Part shown: piece by piece, positions 38,292 to 47,050 of the stretch
Layout: each line of letters starts with the position of its first letter
Numbering within the stretch: position 1 is the stretch's first letter
Assembly: GCF_000478605.2 (NCBI RefSeq)
Contig: NZ_ASHX02000001.1
Coordinates: 3,449,895-3,513,894 of the forward strand
Direction of reading: 5' to 3'
Source: Streptomyces thermolilacinus SPC6
GTDB taxonomy: Bacteria > Actinomycetota > Actinomycetes > Streptomycetales > Streptomycetaceae
DNA: 64,000 bases
Made by a program: the position numbers and the translations under genes
The notes under the pieces: generated by a model
Databases searched by the model: none
What the model saw: the letters and a program-made list of their open reading frames with translations, nothing else
Told to the model about the DNA's origin: nothing

Positions 38292-39302
38292 TCACGGGAC
38301 CAGGACCACCTTGCCCGTGGTGCCGCGGGACTCCAGGGCGCGGTGGGCCCGGGCGGCCTCCCGGAGCGGGAAGAGGTGGACGGCCGGGCGGAGGCGGCCC
38401 GCCGCCGCCTCCGCCAGGGCGCGGGTCTCCAGGACCCGCACGTCGCCGCCCGCCCGGTCCAGCATCGCCCGGCCCAGCACCTGCTCCGAGGTGATGCCCC
38501 GCCGGGCCAGCTCCTCGTCCGTGAACGTGAGCGGCTCCCCGTCCCGTACGCCCTGGCTGGACCACCCGAAGACGATGTGCCGCCCGCCCTTGCCGAGCAG
38601 GCCGACCGCCTCGCGCCCCGCGTCGCCGCCCACGGAGTCGTACACGACCGTCGCCCGCCGCTCCCCGAGGAACGCGCGGGTCTCCGACGGCCAGTCGGGG
38701 CGGGGGGAGGCGCGGGTGTAGTCGATCGCCGCGTCGGCGCCCAGGGCGCGCACCAGCTCCGTCTTCGCCGGGCCGCCCGCGAGGCCGACGACCGTGGCGC
38801 CCGCGTTCCTCGCGTACTGCACGAGCAGCGTGCCGATGCCGCCCGCCGCCGCCGGGACGATCACGACGTCGTCCGGGCCCAGGTCGGTGAACTGGACGAT
38901 CCCCATCGCCGTGCGCCCGGTGCCGATCATCGCGACCGCCTCGGCCTCGTCGAGGGCGGGCGGGATCGCGTGGAGGCGGGCCGCGTCGGTGACGGCCAGC
39001 TCGGCGTAGCCGCCGGGGCCGGTGCCCAGGTGGGCGACGACGCGACGGCCCAGCCAGCCCGGGTCGGCGCCCTCGCCGAGCGCGTCCACCGTGCCGGCGA
39101 CCTCCCGGCCGGGGACGGTCGGCAGGTCGGCCGGGCCGCCGAACGGGCCGGGCATGCCCTCCCGCAGCGCCGTGTCCAGCAGGTGCACCCCCGCGGCGGC
39201 GACGGCGACACGGACCTGGCCGGGACCCGGCACCGGGTCGGGGACCTCCTCGTACGTCAGGTTCTCGGCGGGACCGAAGGCGTGCAGGCGGACGGCGTGC
39301 AT
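38292..39302 (-). CDS. Zinc-independent quinone oxidoreductase (MDR family)
   Basis: The 336-residue medium-chain dehydrogenase has the GroES-like start (MHAVRLHAFGPAENLTYEEV), PGREVAGTVDALG (about 64-76), and the NADPH motif AAAGGIGTLLVQYARNAGATVV (AGGIG near 152). The catalytic and structural zinc Cys of alcohol dehydrogenases are absent, which fits the quinone reductase group. It should reduce a quinone or enone with NADPH. GGAG lies 7 bases before the ATG. It follows the FAD oxidoreductase gene on the same strand. Confidence 0.88.
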   Translation of the reverse strand: MHAVRLHAFGPAENLTYEEVPDPVPGPGQVRVAVAAAGVHLLDTALREGMPGPFGGPADLPTVPGREVAGTVDALGEGADPGWLGRRVVAHLGTGPGGYAELAVTDAARLHAIPPALDEAEAVAMIGTGRTAMGIVQFTDLGPDDVVIVPAAAGGIGTLLVQYARNAGATVVGLAGGPAKTELVRALGADAAIDYTRASPRPDWPSETRAFLGERRATVVYDSVGGDAGREAVGLLGKGGRHIVFGWSSQGVRDGEPLTFTDEELARRGITSEQVLGRAMLDRAGGDVRVLETRALAEAAAGRLRPAVHLFPLREAARAHRALESRGTTGKVVLVP

Positions 39303-39344
39303 GGCGGGCTCCTGTCTGGTGTGGACCCGCGACAGCCTGCTGCC

Positions 39345-40556
39345 TCAAGCATGGTTGAGGTCAAGGCCCGTGGCGGACCGCGGTGCGGCCAGCGCCTCGA
39401 CCGCCAGCGTCGCCGCCGTACGGCCGCTGGCGAACGCCACCTCCGCGAGCAGGCCCGGCGCCGCCACCGCGTCGCCCGCCAGGAACAGCCCGTCGCCCCG
39501 CACGATCGACGGCCGGTCCCGCCACGTCGTACCGGGCCGGTCGACCGCGCCCGTACGGCCCTGGGACAGCGCGTCGCGCCGCCACTCCACACGGTCGCGC
39601 CACCCCGGGTACCCCAGGTCCAGGAGCCGCTCGGCCCGCGCGATCCCCACCGCCCGCGGCTCACCGGGCGCCACCGGGAACTGGCCCTGGAGCAGCTCCC
39701 GCCCCGCCGGGGCCAGGCCCGCGTCCTGGGCGGTGAACCGCTCCAGCCACCCCGGCGCGTCCAGGTCCGACACGGCGAACGCGTCGCCCCGCCGGGTGCG
39801 CACCGCCAGGTCGATCAGTGCCGTGCGGCCGCTCTCCCAGGTGAGCGTCGGGTCATTGAGCAGCCGCCGCGCCGCGTTCAGGGACGTCGCGACGATCACG
39901 GGCCCGCCGGGAGCGTCCGGCAGGGTCTCCAGCCGGGCGCCGACCTCGACGCGCACGCCCAGGTTCCAGGCGTGCGCGGCCATCCGCTCCACGACCTCGC
40001 CCCAGCCGCCGCGCGGGTACTGGGCCTCGGGCGGCACGGCGGCGGCCCGGTACAGCCGCTCCTGGACGAAGCGGGCCGACAGGGCGCCCGGGTCGTGGTG
40101 GTACAGGGCGACCGCGCTGTAGTGCGCGGCGGCGCGGGCCTCGGCCGGACCGGCCCGGTCGGTGGCCCACGTCAGGAAGTCCACGTCCACCGGCGCCTCG
40201 GCCGGGGCCAGCCGGGCCAGGCGCAGCACGCCGAGCGGCGGGAGGAGGCGCAGCGCGCCGCCGTGGTGGAACCGGAACCGCGCGGCCTCCCGGACCGGGA
40301 CCCGCGCCATCGGCCCGAGCAGCCCGCGCTCCTTCAGCCACGCCCAGTGCGGGCCCCGGCGGTACAGCGCGTGCGGTCCCTCGTTGGTCCGGTACGGGCC
40401 CTCGGCGGTGCGGGCGCGGCCGCCGAGCGTGCGGTGGGACTCGTACAGGGTGACGCGGGCACCCGCCTCGGCGGCGGTGATGGCGGCCGTCAGCCCGGCG
40501 AGGCCGCCACCGACGACGGTGACACGACGCCGGGCGGACGGGATGGTGCTCGTCAT
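39345..40556 (-). CDS. FAD-dependent oxidoreductase (PPOX/phytoene desaturase-like)
   Basis: The 403-residue flavoprotein has an N-terminal Rossmann fold (VVGGGLAGLTAAITAAEAGA with the GxGxxG-like GGGLAG, then LYES) and GGRART near 45. The C-terminal FAD block is GDGLFLAGDAVAAPGLLAE near 363. It belongs to the amine oxidase/PPOX/phytoene-desaturase superfamily, and the substrate is unknown. AGGAGG precedes the ATG at 40556. The quinone oxidoreductase gene follows 42 bases downstream, so the two may be an operon. Confidence 0.8.
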   Translation of the reverse strand: MTSTIPSARRRVTVVGGGLAGLTAAITAAEAGARVTLYESHRTLGGRARTAEGPYRTNEGPHALYRRGPHWAWLKERGLLGPMARVPVREAARFRFHHGGALRLLPPLGVLRLARLAPAEAPVDVDFLTWATDRAGPAEARAAAHYSAVALYHHDPGALSARFVQERLYRAAAVPPEAQYPRGGWGEVVERMAAHAWNLGVRVEVGARLETLPDAPGGPVIVATSLNAARRLLNDPTLTWESGRTALIDLAVRTRRGDAFAVSDLDAPGWLERFTAQDAGLAPAGRELLQGQFPVAPGEPRAVGIARAERLLDLGYPGWRDRVEWRRDALSQGRTGAVDRPGTTWRDRPSIVRGDGLFLAGDAVAAPGLLAEVAFASGRTAATLAVEALAAPRSATGLDLNHA

Positions 40557-40651
40557 GGCTCGCTCCTCCTGGTGTGGGGTGCTTCACCAGGAGGACCGGG
40601 CAGGGGTGGGCGTTCGTGACAGCGCCTGGGGGCCGCCCGCGAGGCGGGGGG

Positions 40652-41152
40652 TCAGGGCAGGCGCGGGAAGCGGGCCTGGAGGTCCCAGACGACGGGGTTG
40701 TCCGCGAGGTCCTCGTGCATGTCCACGAGGTCGGCGATCAGGTCGTGCAGGAAGTCCCGCGCCTCCCGCCGCAGCTCCGCGTGGTTGAAGGTGAGCGGCG
40801 GCTCGTCGCCGGGCATCCAGTCGGCCTCCACCTCCACCCAGCCGAAGCGGCGCTCGAACAGCATCCGGTCGGTGGACTCGGTGAAGTCCAGCTCGGCGTA
40901 CTGCGGCTGCGCCGCGCGGCTGCCGCGCGGGTCGCGGTCGAGCTGCTCCACGATGTCGCACAGCGCCCACGCGAAGTCCAGCACCGGCACCCATCCCCAG
41001 GCCGTGGACACCTCCCGGTCGGCCTCGGTGTCCGCCAGGTACACGTCCCCGCAGAACAGGTCGTGCCGCAGGGCGTGAACGTCCGCCCGCCGGTAGTCGG
41101 TCTGCGGGGGGTCGGGGAAGCGGCGGGAGAGGGAGTAGCCGATGTCGAGCAC
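40652..41152 (-). CDS. Conserved hypothetical protein
   Basis: The 166-residue soluble protein is acidic and rich in Asp, Arg, Trp and Leu, with segments such as YSLSRRFPDPPQTDYRRADV and LCDIVEQLDRDP. It has no signal peptide or membrane segment and I recognise no family. The GTG at 41152 is the first plausible start; in-frame sequence continues upstream through repeat-rich DNA, so the true start may differ. It is followed on the same strand by the FAD oxidoreductase gene after 95 bases. Confidence 0.6.
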   Translation of the reverse strand: MLDIGYSLSRRFPDPPQTDYRRADVHALRHDLFCGDVYLADTEADREVSTAWGWVPVLDFAWALCDIVEQLDRDPRGSRAAQPQYAELDFTESTDRMLFERRFGWVEVEADWMPGDEPPLTFNHAELRREARDFLHDLIADLVDMHEDLADNPVVWDLQARFPRLP

Positions 41153-41190
41153 GTACGCGATGGTGTCACGTCCCGGGACCGGACCGTTCG

Positions 41191-41280
41191 CCGGTGGTAC
41201 GGCCGGTGGTACGGCGGGTGGTACGGCCGGGTTGTGCGGCCGTTGGTGGCACGGCAGGCGGTACGGCCGGTGGTACGGGG
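41191..41280. repeat. GGTGGTACGGCC tandem-like repeats
   Basis: At least five degenerate copies of GGTGGTACGG lie here between a hypothetical gene and the response regulator gene. I see no coding signal. Slippage origin is likely. Confidence 0.75.
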
Positions 41281-41371
41281 CGACGCGGCGGCGCGCACGC
41301 GCCCCGCGCCCGTCACGGCGGCAGCGGGCGCCGTCCCGGCGGCATGCGCCTGGCGCCGGCGGGCGCCGCTG

Positions 41372-42034
41372 TCACGGCAGGAGGCGCTGCTCCTTGGCGA
41401 CCGCCACCGCGCCCGCGCGCGTGTCCACGCCCAGCTTCGTGTAGATCCGGCCCAGATGGGTCTTCACCGTGGCCTCGCTGATGAAGAGGGCGCGGGCGAT
41501 CTCCCGGTTGCCGAGGCCGCGCGCCAGCTGGCCCAGGATGTCCCGTTCGCGGGCGGTCAGCGTCGGGCCCGCCGCGCCGCGCACCCGGTCCATGACGCGG
41601 CCCGCGACCGGTGCGGACAGGGCCGTACGCCCCTGGGCGGCGGCGCGGATCGCGGCGAACAGCTCCTCGGGCCGCTCGGCCTTGAGCAGGTACCCGGTCG
41701 CGCCCGCGTCGATGGCGCGGGTGATGTCGGCGTCCGTGTCGTACGTGGTGAGGACGAGGACCCGCACGTCGGGCGACGCGATACGGCGGGTGGCGGCCAC
41801 GCCGTCCATGCCGGGCCCCAGCTGGAGGTCCATCAGCACCACGTCGGGCCGCAGCCGCGCCGCCCGCGCGACGGCCTCCTCACCGCTGCCCGCCTCTCCG
41901 ACGACCTCGATGCCCGGTTCGCTGCCCAGCAGGGCCAGCAGTCCGGCGCGTACGACGGCGTGGTCGTCGCAGAGGAGGACCCGGATCGTCCGGGGCGCGG
42001 ACGGCTCGGGCGGACCGGAAGGCTCGTACGTCAT
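41372..42034 (-). CDS. senR: SenR-like NarL-family response regulator
   Basis: The 220-residue regulator has a receiver domain (CDDHAVVRAGLLALL, phospho-acceptor Asp in VLMDLQLGPGMDG, VLTTYD, LLKAE) and a LuxR helix-turn-helix (LTARERDILGQLARGLGNRE then ATVKTHLGRIYTKLGVDTR). It lies 10 bases after its kinase gene. With the kinase and a divergent HbpS-like gene, it matches the SenS/SenR redox system of Streptomyces, which controls a catalase-peroxidase in S. reticuli. The symbol follows from that context. Confidence 0.85.
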   Translation of the reverse strand: MTYEPSGPPEPSAPRTIRVLLCDDHAVVRAGLLALLGSEPGIEVVGEAGSGEEAVARAARLRPDVVLMDLQLGPGMDGVAATRRIASPDVRVLVLTTYDTDADITRAIDAGATGYLLKAERPEELFAAIRAAAQGRTALSAPVAGRVMDRVRGAAGPTLTARERDILGQLARGLGNREIARALFISEATVKTHLGRIYTKLGVDTRAGAVAVAKEQRLLP

Positions 42035-42044
42035 GGGGGCGCTC

Positions 42045-43304
42045 CTACGGGACGGGGATCGAGGCGGACAGTACGGTGCCCTCGCCGGGCGCGGACTCGA
42101 CGGTCAGGGTGCCGCCCAGCGCGGCCGCCCGGGCGCGCATCGCGGGCAGCCCGTGCCCCCGCACGCCCCCGGCGCCCACCGGGTCGTACGCGCCCCCGCC
42201 GCGCGCCGTGCCGCCCGCAGGCCCGCGCCCCGGACCGGGGCCCGACGGGTCGAAGCCGCGGCCGTCGTCCGCCACGTCCAGCACCACCTGGTCGTCCAGC
42301 CGGGTCAGGGTCACCGCCGCGGTGGCGGCACCGGCGTGCTCCCGTACGTTCGCGAGGGCGCCCTGCGCGATCCGCAGCAGCGCCGACGCCACCCGGTCCG
42401 GCAGCGGCCCGCCGTCGCCCTCGGCGTGGAACCGCACCCGGAGCGCGGCGGTCGTCTCGCGGGCGGCGAGGGCCCGCAGCGCCTCCGCCAGGTCCCCGCC
42501 GCTCGCGGCCAGGTCGGCGGGCGCCAGGTCGTGGACGAAGCGGCGGGCCTCGGCGAGGTTGTGCTCGGCGATGGACGCGGCGGTGCGCACATGGCGGCGC
42601 GCCCCCTCGGGGTCGGCGTCCCACGTCCGGTCGGCGGCCTGGAGCAGCATCCGCTGGCTCGACAGGCCCTGCGCCAGCGTGTCGTGGATCTCCATGGACA
42701 GCCGCTGCCGCTCCGCGAGGGTGCCCTCCCGCCGCTCCGTCGCCGCCAGCTCGCGACGGGTGCGCAGCAGGTCCCCGATGAGCGCCCGCTGCCGGTCGGC
42801 CTGCCGCTGGGCGTGGACGAACACGGCCGTCGCGATGGCGGCCGCGGCGGGCGGCGCGACCAGCAGCATCGGATCGACGCCGGAGTCCGCGAGCTTCTGG
42901 AGGGCGACCACCACGAACAGCGTCAGCAGCGCCACCAGCACCAGCGCGGCACGCGGCGGCAGCAGCCGCAGCCCGGTGTACAGCAGGGGCACGGCGCACA
43001 GCGCGAAGCTCGGCGCCACGACGACCAGCACCATCCACACCGCCACCACGGCCACCAGCCACACCCGCCCGCGCCGCGAGGCGGGCGCCGCCGCGCCGGG
43101 CCCGAGCACGTACAGCCCGGCCAGCGCCGCCGACAGGGCGACGACCCAGCCGGCCGCGCCGTCCCACGGGTGGCGCAGCAGGAACCGGGCCAGGGAGGCC
43201 GCGAGCAGCAGGAAGAACGCGACGTGCATGACCCGCGCCAGCAGCCGCGCGTCGGCGTCCCCGGCCTCGTCCGGGCGGCCCCTCGGTGCGTCGGTGTGCG
43301 TCAC
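42045..43304 (-). CDS. senS: SenS-like sensor histidine kinase
   Basis: The 419-residue kinase has about five hydrophobic segments in residues 25-155, a short coiled coil, and the HisKA_3 acceptor block RLSMEIHDTLAQGLSSQ with its His near 212. A HATPase_c domain follows (ALANVREHAG, VADDGRGFDP and HGLPAMRARAAAL). SenS kinases are modulated by extracellular HbpS, whose gene lies divergently 157 bases away. GTG is the start. It and the regulator gene form one unit. The role in oxidative or heme stress is inferred from the family. Confidence 0.85.
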   Translation of the reverse strand: MTHTDAPRGRPDEAGDADARLLARVMHVAFFLLLAASLARFLLRHPWDGAAGWVVALSAALAGLYVLGPGAAAPASRRGRVWLVAVVAVWMVLVVVAPSFALCAVPLLYTGLRLLPPRAALVLVALLTLFVVVALQKLADSGVDPMLLVAPPAAAAIATAVFVHAQRQADRQRALIGDLLRTRRELAATERREGTLAERQRLSMEIHDTLAQGLSSQRMLLQAADRTWDADPEGARRHVRTAASIAEHNLAEARRFVHDLAPADLAASGGDLAEALRALAARETTAALRVRFHAEGDGGPLPDRVASALLRIAQGALANVREHAGAATAAVTLTRLDDQVVLDVADDGRGFDPSGPGPGRGPAGGTARGGGAYDPVGAGGVRGHGLPAMRARAAALGGTLTVESAPGEGTVLSASIPVP

Positions 43305-43461
43305 GCCCCCATCCTCCGCCCGCGCGTGCCATGCGGCATCAACCGATCGGCTGACCCCTCTGTCACCCCGACCGGCGACGCGAAAGCCCAGGTCACGGCG
43401 GGATGGTGGAGGAGCCGAACAGGCAGAGCCGTTCCCGAGACCTTCGAGACCTGGAGCCCCC

Positions 43462-44043
43462 ATGGAAACCCGCCGCAAGAAGACCTCCCCGCGCACCCGC
43501 CTCGTCACCGGCACCCTCGCCGCCGCCGCCCTCACCGCCGGTACGTTCGGGGCGGTCTCCGCCAGCGCCTCCACCCCGGAGCGCGCGCAGTCCTCCGCCG
43601 CGTCCGCCGCCTCCTCCGCGGTCGCCGACCGGAACATCCACCAGACCCGCCACCTCACCGTCGACGCCGCCACCCGCGCCGCGCAGGCCGCCCTGAAGGC
43701 CGCCCGCGAGGACGGCCAGCGCGTCACGGTCGCCGTCGTGGACCGCAACGGCAACACGATCGCCGTGCTGCGCGGCGACGGCGCGGGCCCGCAGTCGTAC
43801 GAGTCGGCCGAGCGCAAGGCGTACACCGCCGCCTCCTGGAACTCCGCCACGTCCGACCTGGTCAAGCGTCTGGAGTCCACCCCCACCCTGAAGGACATCC
43901 CCGGCACGCTGTTCCTCGGCGGCGGCGTCCCGGTCGCGGCCGGCGGCGCGCCGATCGCGGGCATCGGCGTGGCGGGCGCACCGAGCGGCGCCCTGGACGA
44001 GGAGTACGCCCGCGCCGGAGCGGCCGCCCTCGGCGCCCGCTGA
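43462..44043 (+). CDS. hbpS: HbpS-like secreted heme-binding sensor protein
   Basis: The 193-residue protein has a twin-Arg-like start (METRRKKTSPRTRLV), a signal segment to about residue 37, and a GlcG/HbpS domain. That domain shows LTVDAATRAAQAALKAAREDG (split about 67-87), VAVVDRNGNTIAVLRGDGAG and FLGGGVPVAAGGAPIAGIGV. HbpS in S. reticuli degrades and binds heme outside the cell and modulates SenS. Divergent senS/senR genes support the call. I did not verify the heme-ligand Thr by alignment. GGAG lies 8 bases before the ATG. Confidence 0.88.
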   Translation: METRRKKTSPRTRLVTGTLAAAALTAGTFGAVSASASTPERAQSSAASAASSAVADRNIHQTRHLTVDAATRAAQAALKAAREDGQRVTVAVVDRNGNTIAVLRGDGAGPQSYESAERKAYTAASWNSATSDLVKRLESTPTLKDIPGTLFLGGGVPVAAGGAPIAGIGVAGAPSGALDEEYARAGAAALGAR

Positions 44044-44172
44044 ACCACACGGCACCGCTGAGCCACACCGCGCCCGCCGGGCCACGCCGCACGGGCGCCG
44101 CGCGGGCCAGGCGACCGTACGGGCGCCGCGCGGGGCCCCGCCCCGGGACCCGGACCCGCTTAGGATCACCGG

Positions 44173-45576
44173 GTGACCCAAGGGACGACGGGGAAGAGGG
44201 GGAGGGCCCTCGCCTGCGCGGCGCTCGCCGCGCTGCTGCCGCTGGCCGCCGCCGGGTGCGCGGGCGGCGGCGTCACCGGCACCCCCGGCGCCGCGGGCCT
44301 GCGCGACCCGTACTTCCCCCGCCTCGGCAATGGCGGCTACGACGTACGGCACTACGCCCTCACCGTCGCCTACGACCCCGCCACCGGCCGCCTCGACGGC
44401 ACCGCCGACATCACCGCCCGCGCCACCCAGGGCCTCAGCTCCTTCAACCTGGACCTGACCGGGCTGACCGTCCACGGCGTGACAGTGAACGGCGAACGGG
44501 CCTCCGTCCGGCGCGCGGGCCACGAGGTGACGCTGCGGCCCCGCGCCGACATCGAGGACGGCGCCACCTTCCGTACCGTCGTCCGCTACTCGGGCGTCCC
44601 GCGCGCCATCACCGACCCCGACGGGTCGGAGGAGGGCTGGCTGCGGACGGCGGACGGGGCGGTCGCGCTGGGCCAGCCGACCGGGTCCATGGCGTGGTTC
44701 CCCGGCAACCACCACCCCTCCGACAAGGCCACGTACACCGTCACGGTCACCGTCCCGGCCGGGCACCGGGCCGTCACCAACGGACTGCCCGGCCGGGCCG
44801 TGACGCGCGGCGGGCGGACCACCACGACCTGGCGGAGCGCCGAGCCGATGGCGAGCTACCTGGCGACGCTCGCCGTCGGCCGGTTCGACACGGCCACGAC
44901 CCGCACCCGGGCCGGGCTGCCCGTCGTCACGGCCACCGACCGTACGGTCACGGACCGGGCGGCGCCGCTGGCGGCCCGCGTGCCGGAGCTGCTGGACTGG
45001 CTGACGGAGCGCTTCGGCCCGTACCCGTTCTCCTCCGCCGGGGTGATCGTGGAGCGGGCGGGCGACTCCGGGTACGCCCTGGAGACGCAGACCCGGCCGG
45101 TGATCCCGCAGGACCTGTTCACGCCCGGCATCCTCGTCCACGAGCTGGCCCACCAGTGGTACGGGAACTCCGTGTCGCCCGCGTCCTGGCGGGACATGTG
45201 GCTCAACGAGGGCTTCGCGCAGTACGCGGAGTGGCTGTACGCGGAGGACTTCGAGGACACGCCCGTGCGGGAGAGCTTCGAGGCGGCGTTCGCCGACGAG
45301 GACAACTGGGCGTTCCCGCCCGCCGTCCCGCCGACCGCCGCGGACATCTCGGCGCCGCCCGTGTACGGCCGGGCCGCGATGGTGCTGCACAAGATCCGCC
45401 AGGCCGTGGGCGACGAGGCGTTCTTCGGGCTGCTGCGCGGCTGGGCCGCCGAGCACCGGCACTCCACCGTCTCCACCGACGACTTCACCGCGTACGTGGA
45501 GGAGGAGACCGGCCGGGACCTGACCGCCCTGTGGGACACCTGGCTGTACGGCGAGGAGAAACCGGCCGCCCCCTGA
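44173..45576 (+). CDS. M1-family metallopeptidase lipoprotein
   Basis: The 467-residue protein has a lipobox AAGC (near 28) and an N-terminal beta domain. The gluzincin site HELAHQW starts at H323 (H323, E324, H327), with the third zinc ligand E346 in LNEGFAQY. This is the M1 aminopeptidase pattern (HExxH-x18-E). The GAMEN-type exopeptidase motif is not obvious (VERAGDSGYALETQT is in its place), so true aminopeptidase specificity is uncertain. It should act outside the membrane. A TAGGAT -10 ends 6 bases before the GTG, so it is leaderless. Confidence 0.88.
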   Translation: MTQGTTGKRGRALACAALAALLPLAAAGCAGGGVTGTPGAAGLRDPYFPRLGNGGYDVRHYALTVAYDPATGRLDGTADITARATQGLSSFNLDLTGLTVHGVTVNGERASVRRAGHEVTLRPRADIEDGATFRTVVRYSGVPRAITDPDGSEEGWLRTADGAVALGQPTGSMAWFPGNHHPSDKATYTVTVTVPAGHRAVTNGLPGRAVTRGGRTTTTWRSAEPMASYLATLAVGRFDTATTRTRAGLPVVTATDRTVTDRAAPLAARVPELLDWLTERFGPYPFSSAGVIVERAGDSGYALETQTRPVIPQDLFTPGILVHELAHQWYGNSVSPASWRDMWLNEGFAQYAEWLYAEDFEDTPVRESFEAAFADEDNWAFPPAVPPTAADISAPPVYGRAAMVLHKIRQAVGDEAFFGLLRGWAAEHRHSTVSTDDFTAYVEEETGRDLTALWDTWLYGEEKPAAP

Positions 45577-45723
45577 CCGGCCGCGCCCTGACCCGCCGGG
45601 GACCCACCCGGCCGCCCTCGGCTTGGCCGGATGCCCACCCGGCTGCCCCTGACCGGCCGTCCCCGGCCGCCCGGACCCCCGGGCCCGCCACCAACCCCCG
45701 CCGCCGGTCCACGCCGCCGCGCG

Positions 45724-46236
45724 CTACAGCGGCTTGCGGAGCACCACGCAGTCGCGGCCGAGGCGCCGGTCCTTGCGGCGGCCGACCTCCTCGTACCCGA
45801 GGGACCGCCAGAAGACGAGCGCCTTGCGGTTGTTGTCCAGCACGGCGAGCTTGACGCCCGTACGGCCCCCGGCGCGGAACCGCTTCTCGACGATCTCGGC
45901 CAGCTCCCGGCCGAAGCCCATCCGGTGGTCCCTGCCGTGCACCATCAGCAGCCCGATCCACGGGTCCGGGTCGTCCGGGTCCGGGTGGTGGGCCAGGGTC
46001 ACGGCGATGCCGATCACCCGCCCGGCCGACCGGGCCAGCAGCACCTCGGCGCCCGGCTGCGCCAGCTCCTCGGCGAGCGAGGCGGCGACCTGCTCGGGCA
46101 GGATGTCGTCGGGGTCCGGGAACTCCCCGCTGAGCTGCTGGAACTCCCGGTTCGACGCGTACAGGCCGGTGAGCTCGGTCAGGAGCGGGCCCGGCAGGGC
46201 GCCCTCGTCGCCCAGCTCCAGCGGTTCCACGATCAT
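45724..46236 (-). CDS. GNAT-family N-acetyltransferase
   Basis: The 170-residue protein has the GNAT core. The acetyl-CoA loop region is VHGRDHRMGFGRELAEIVEK (split about 98-117), with a non-canonical R/Q-x-x-G-x-G. NNRKALVFWRSLGYEEVGRR near 135-154 closes the fold. The acceptor is unknown. The ATG at 46236 (MIVEPLELGDEG) is preferred to 46254. A terminator hairpin at 46259 lies between it and terD. Confidence 0.78.
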   Translation of the reverse strand: MIVEPLELGDEGALPGPLLTELTGLYASNREFQQLSGEFPDPDDILPEQVAASLAEELAQPGAEVLLARSAGRVIGIAVTLAHHPDPDDPDPWIGLLMVHGRDHRMGFGRELAEIVEKRFRAGGRTGVKLAVLDNNRKALVFWRSLGYEEVGRRKDRRLGRDCVVLRKPL

Positions 46237-46258
46237 GCGGCCCACAGTAGGCAACGAA

Positions 46259-46290
46259 GGGCCCCGGAGCGGCGACCGCCACCGGGGCCC
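46259..46290 (-). terminator. Terminator after terD
   Basis: GGGCCCCGG (46259-46267) pairs with CCGGGGCCC (46282-46290); the loop can form a small inner GCGG/CCGC stem. It lies 26 bases downstream of the terD stop on the minus strand. Confidence 0.75.
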
Positions 46291-46315
46291 GTGTTCCGGC
46301 CGTGACCGGACTGGA

Positions 46316-46891
46316 TCAGATGTTCACACCGAAGTCGCGGGCGATGCCCTCCAGGCCGGAGGCGTAGCCCTGGCCCACCGCGCGGAACTTCCACTCCGAG
46401 CCGTTCCGGTACAGCTCGCCGAAGACCATGGCGGTCTCCGTCGCGGCGTCCTCGCTGAGGTCGTAGCGGGCGATCTCGGCGCCGCCGTTCTGGTTGACGA
46501 TGCGGATGTAGGCGTTGCGCACCTGGCCGAAGTTCTGCGAGCGGGCGACCGCGTCGTAGATGGAGACCGGGAAGACGATCTTGTCCACGTTGGCGGGGAG
46601 GCCCGCCAGGTTGACGTTGATCTGCTCGTCGTCGCCGCCGCCCTCGCCCGTGCGGTTGTCACCGGTGTGGACGATGGTGCCGTCGGGGGTGGACTTGTTG
46701 TTGAAGAAGACGAAGTGCGCGTCCGAGACGACCTTGCCGGCCGCGTCCACGCCGATCGCCGAGGCGTCGAGGTCGAAGTCGGTACCCGTGGTGGTACGGA
46801 CGTCCCAGCCGAGGCCCACCGTGACGGCGGTGAGGCCCGGGGCCTCCTTGGTCAGCGAGACATTGCCGCCCTTGGACAGGCTTACAGCCAT
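46316..46891 (-). CDS. terD: TerD-family tellurium-resistance/calcium-binding protein
   Basis: The 191-residue protein is a full TerD domain: [20 protein letters not shown] at the start, [18 protein letters not shown] (about 28-45), [20 protein letters not shown] (about 86-105) and a C-terminal [11 protein letters not shown]. The Asp clusters bind calcium in characterised homologues. TerD proteins are linked to tellurite resistance, stress and differentiation in Streptomyces. GGAAGGGA lies 7 bases before the ATG. No other ter gene is in the window, so it is a solitary copy. Confidence 0.94.
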   Translation of the reverse strand: MAVSLSKGGNVSLTKEAPGLTAVTVGLGWDVRTTTGTDFDLDASAIGVDAAGKVVSDAHFVFFNNKSTPDGTIVHTGDNRTGEGGGDDEQINVNLAGLPANVDKIVFPVSIYDAVARSQNFGQVRNAYIRIVNQNGGAEIARYDLSEDAATETAMVFGELYRNGSEWKFRAVGQGYASGLEGIARDFGVNI

Positions 46892-47050
46892 GGAAGTCCC
46901 TTCCTTTACTGACTACTCACTACGGAGTGCTCTGGTGCCGTTGTGCTCTGTGGCGTCACTGCTGATAACGCCCCGGGGAGCGAGGTGGTTCCAGGCTCGC
47001 CTGTCCGGTGGCGGAAAAGCACGTGACGTGGCGGGCGCGCGTTGGGGAAC

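Noticed and set aside
38343..40619. Long plus-strand frame over the two oxidoreductase genes
   Set aside because: It is antisense to well-supported genes and has no domain or RBS.
42045..44066. Extended minus-strand frame upstream of senS
   Set aside because: The part beyond 43304 is antisense to hbpS and lacks any kinase feature.
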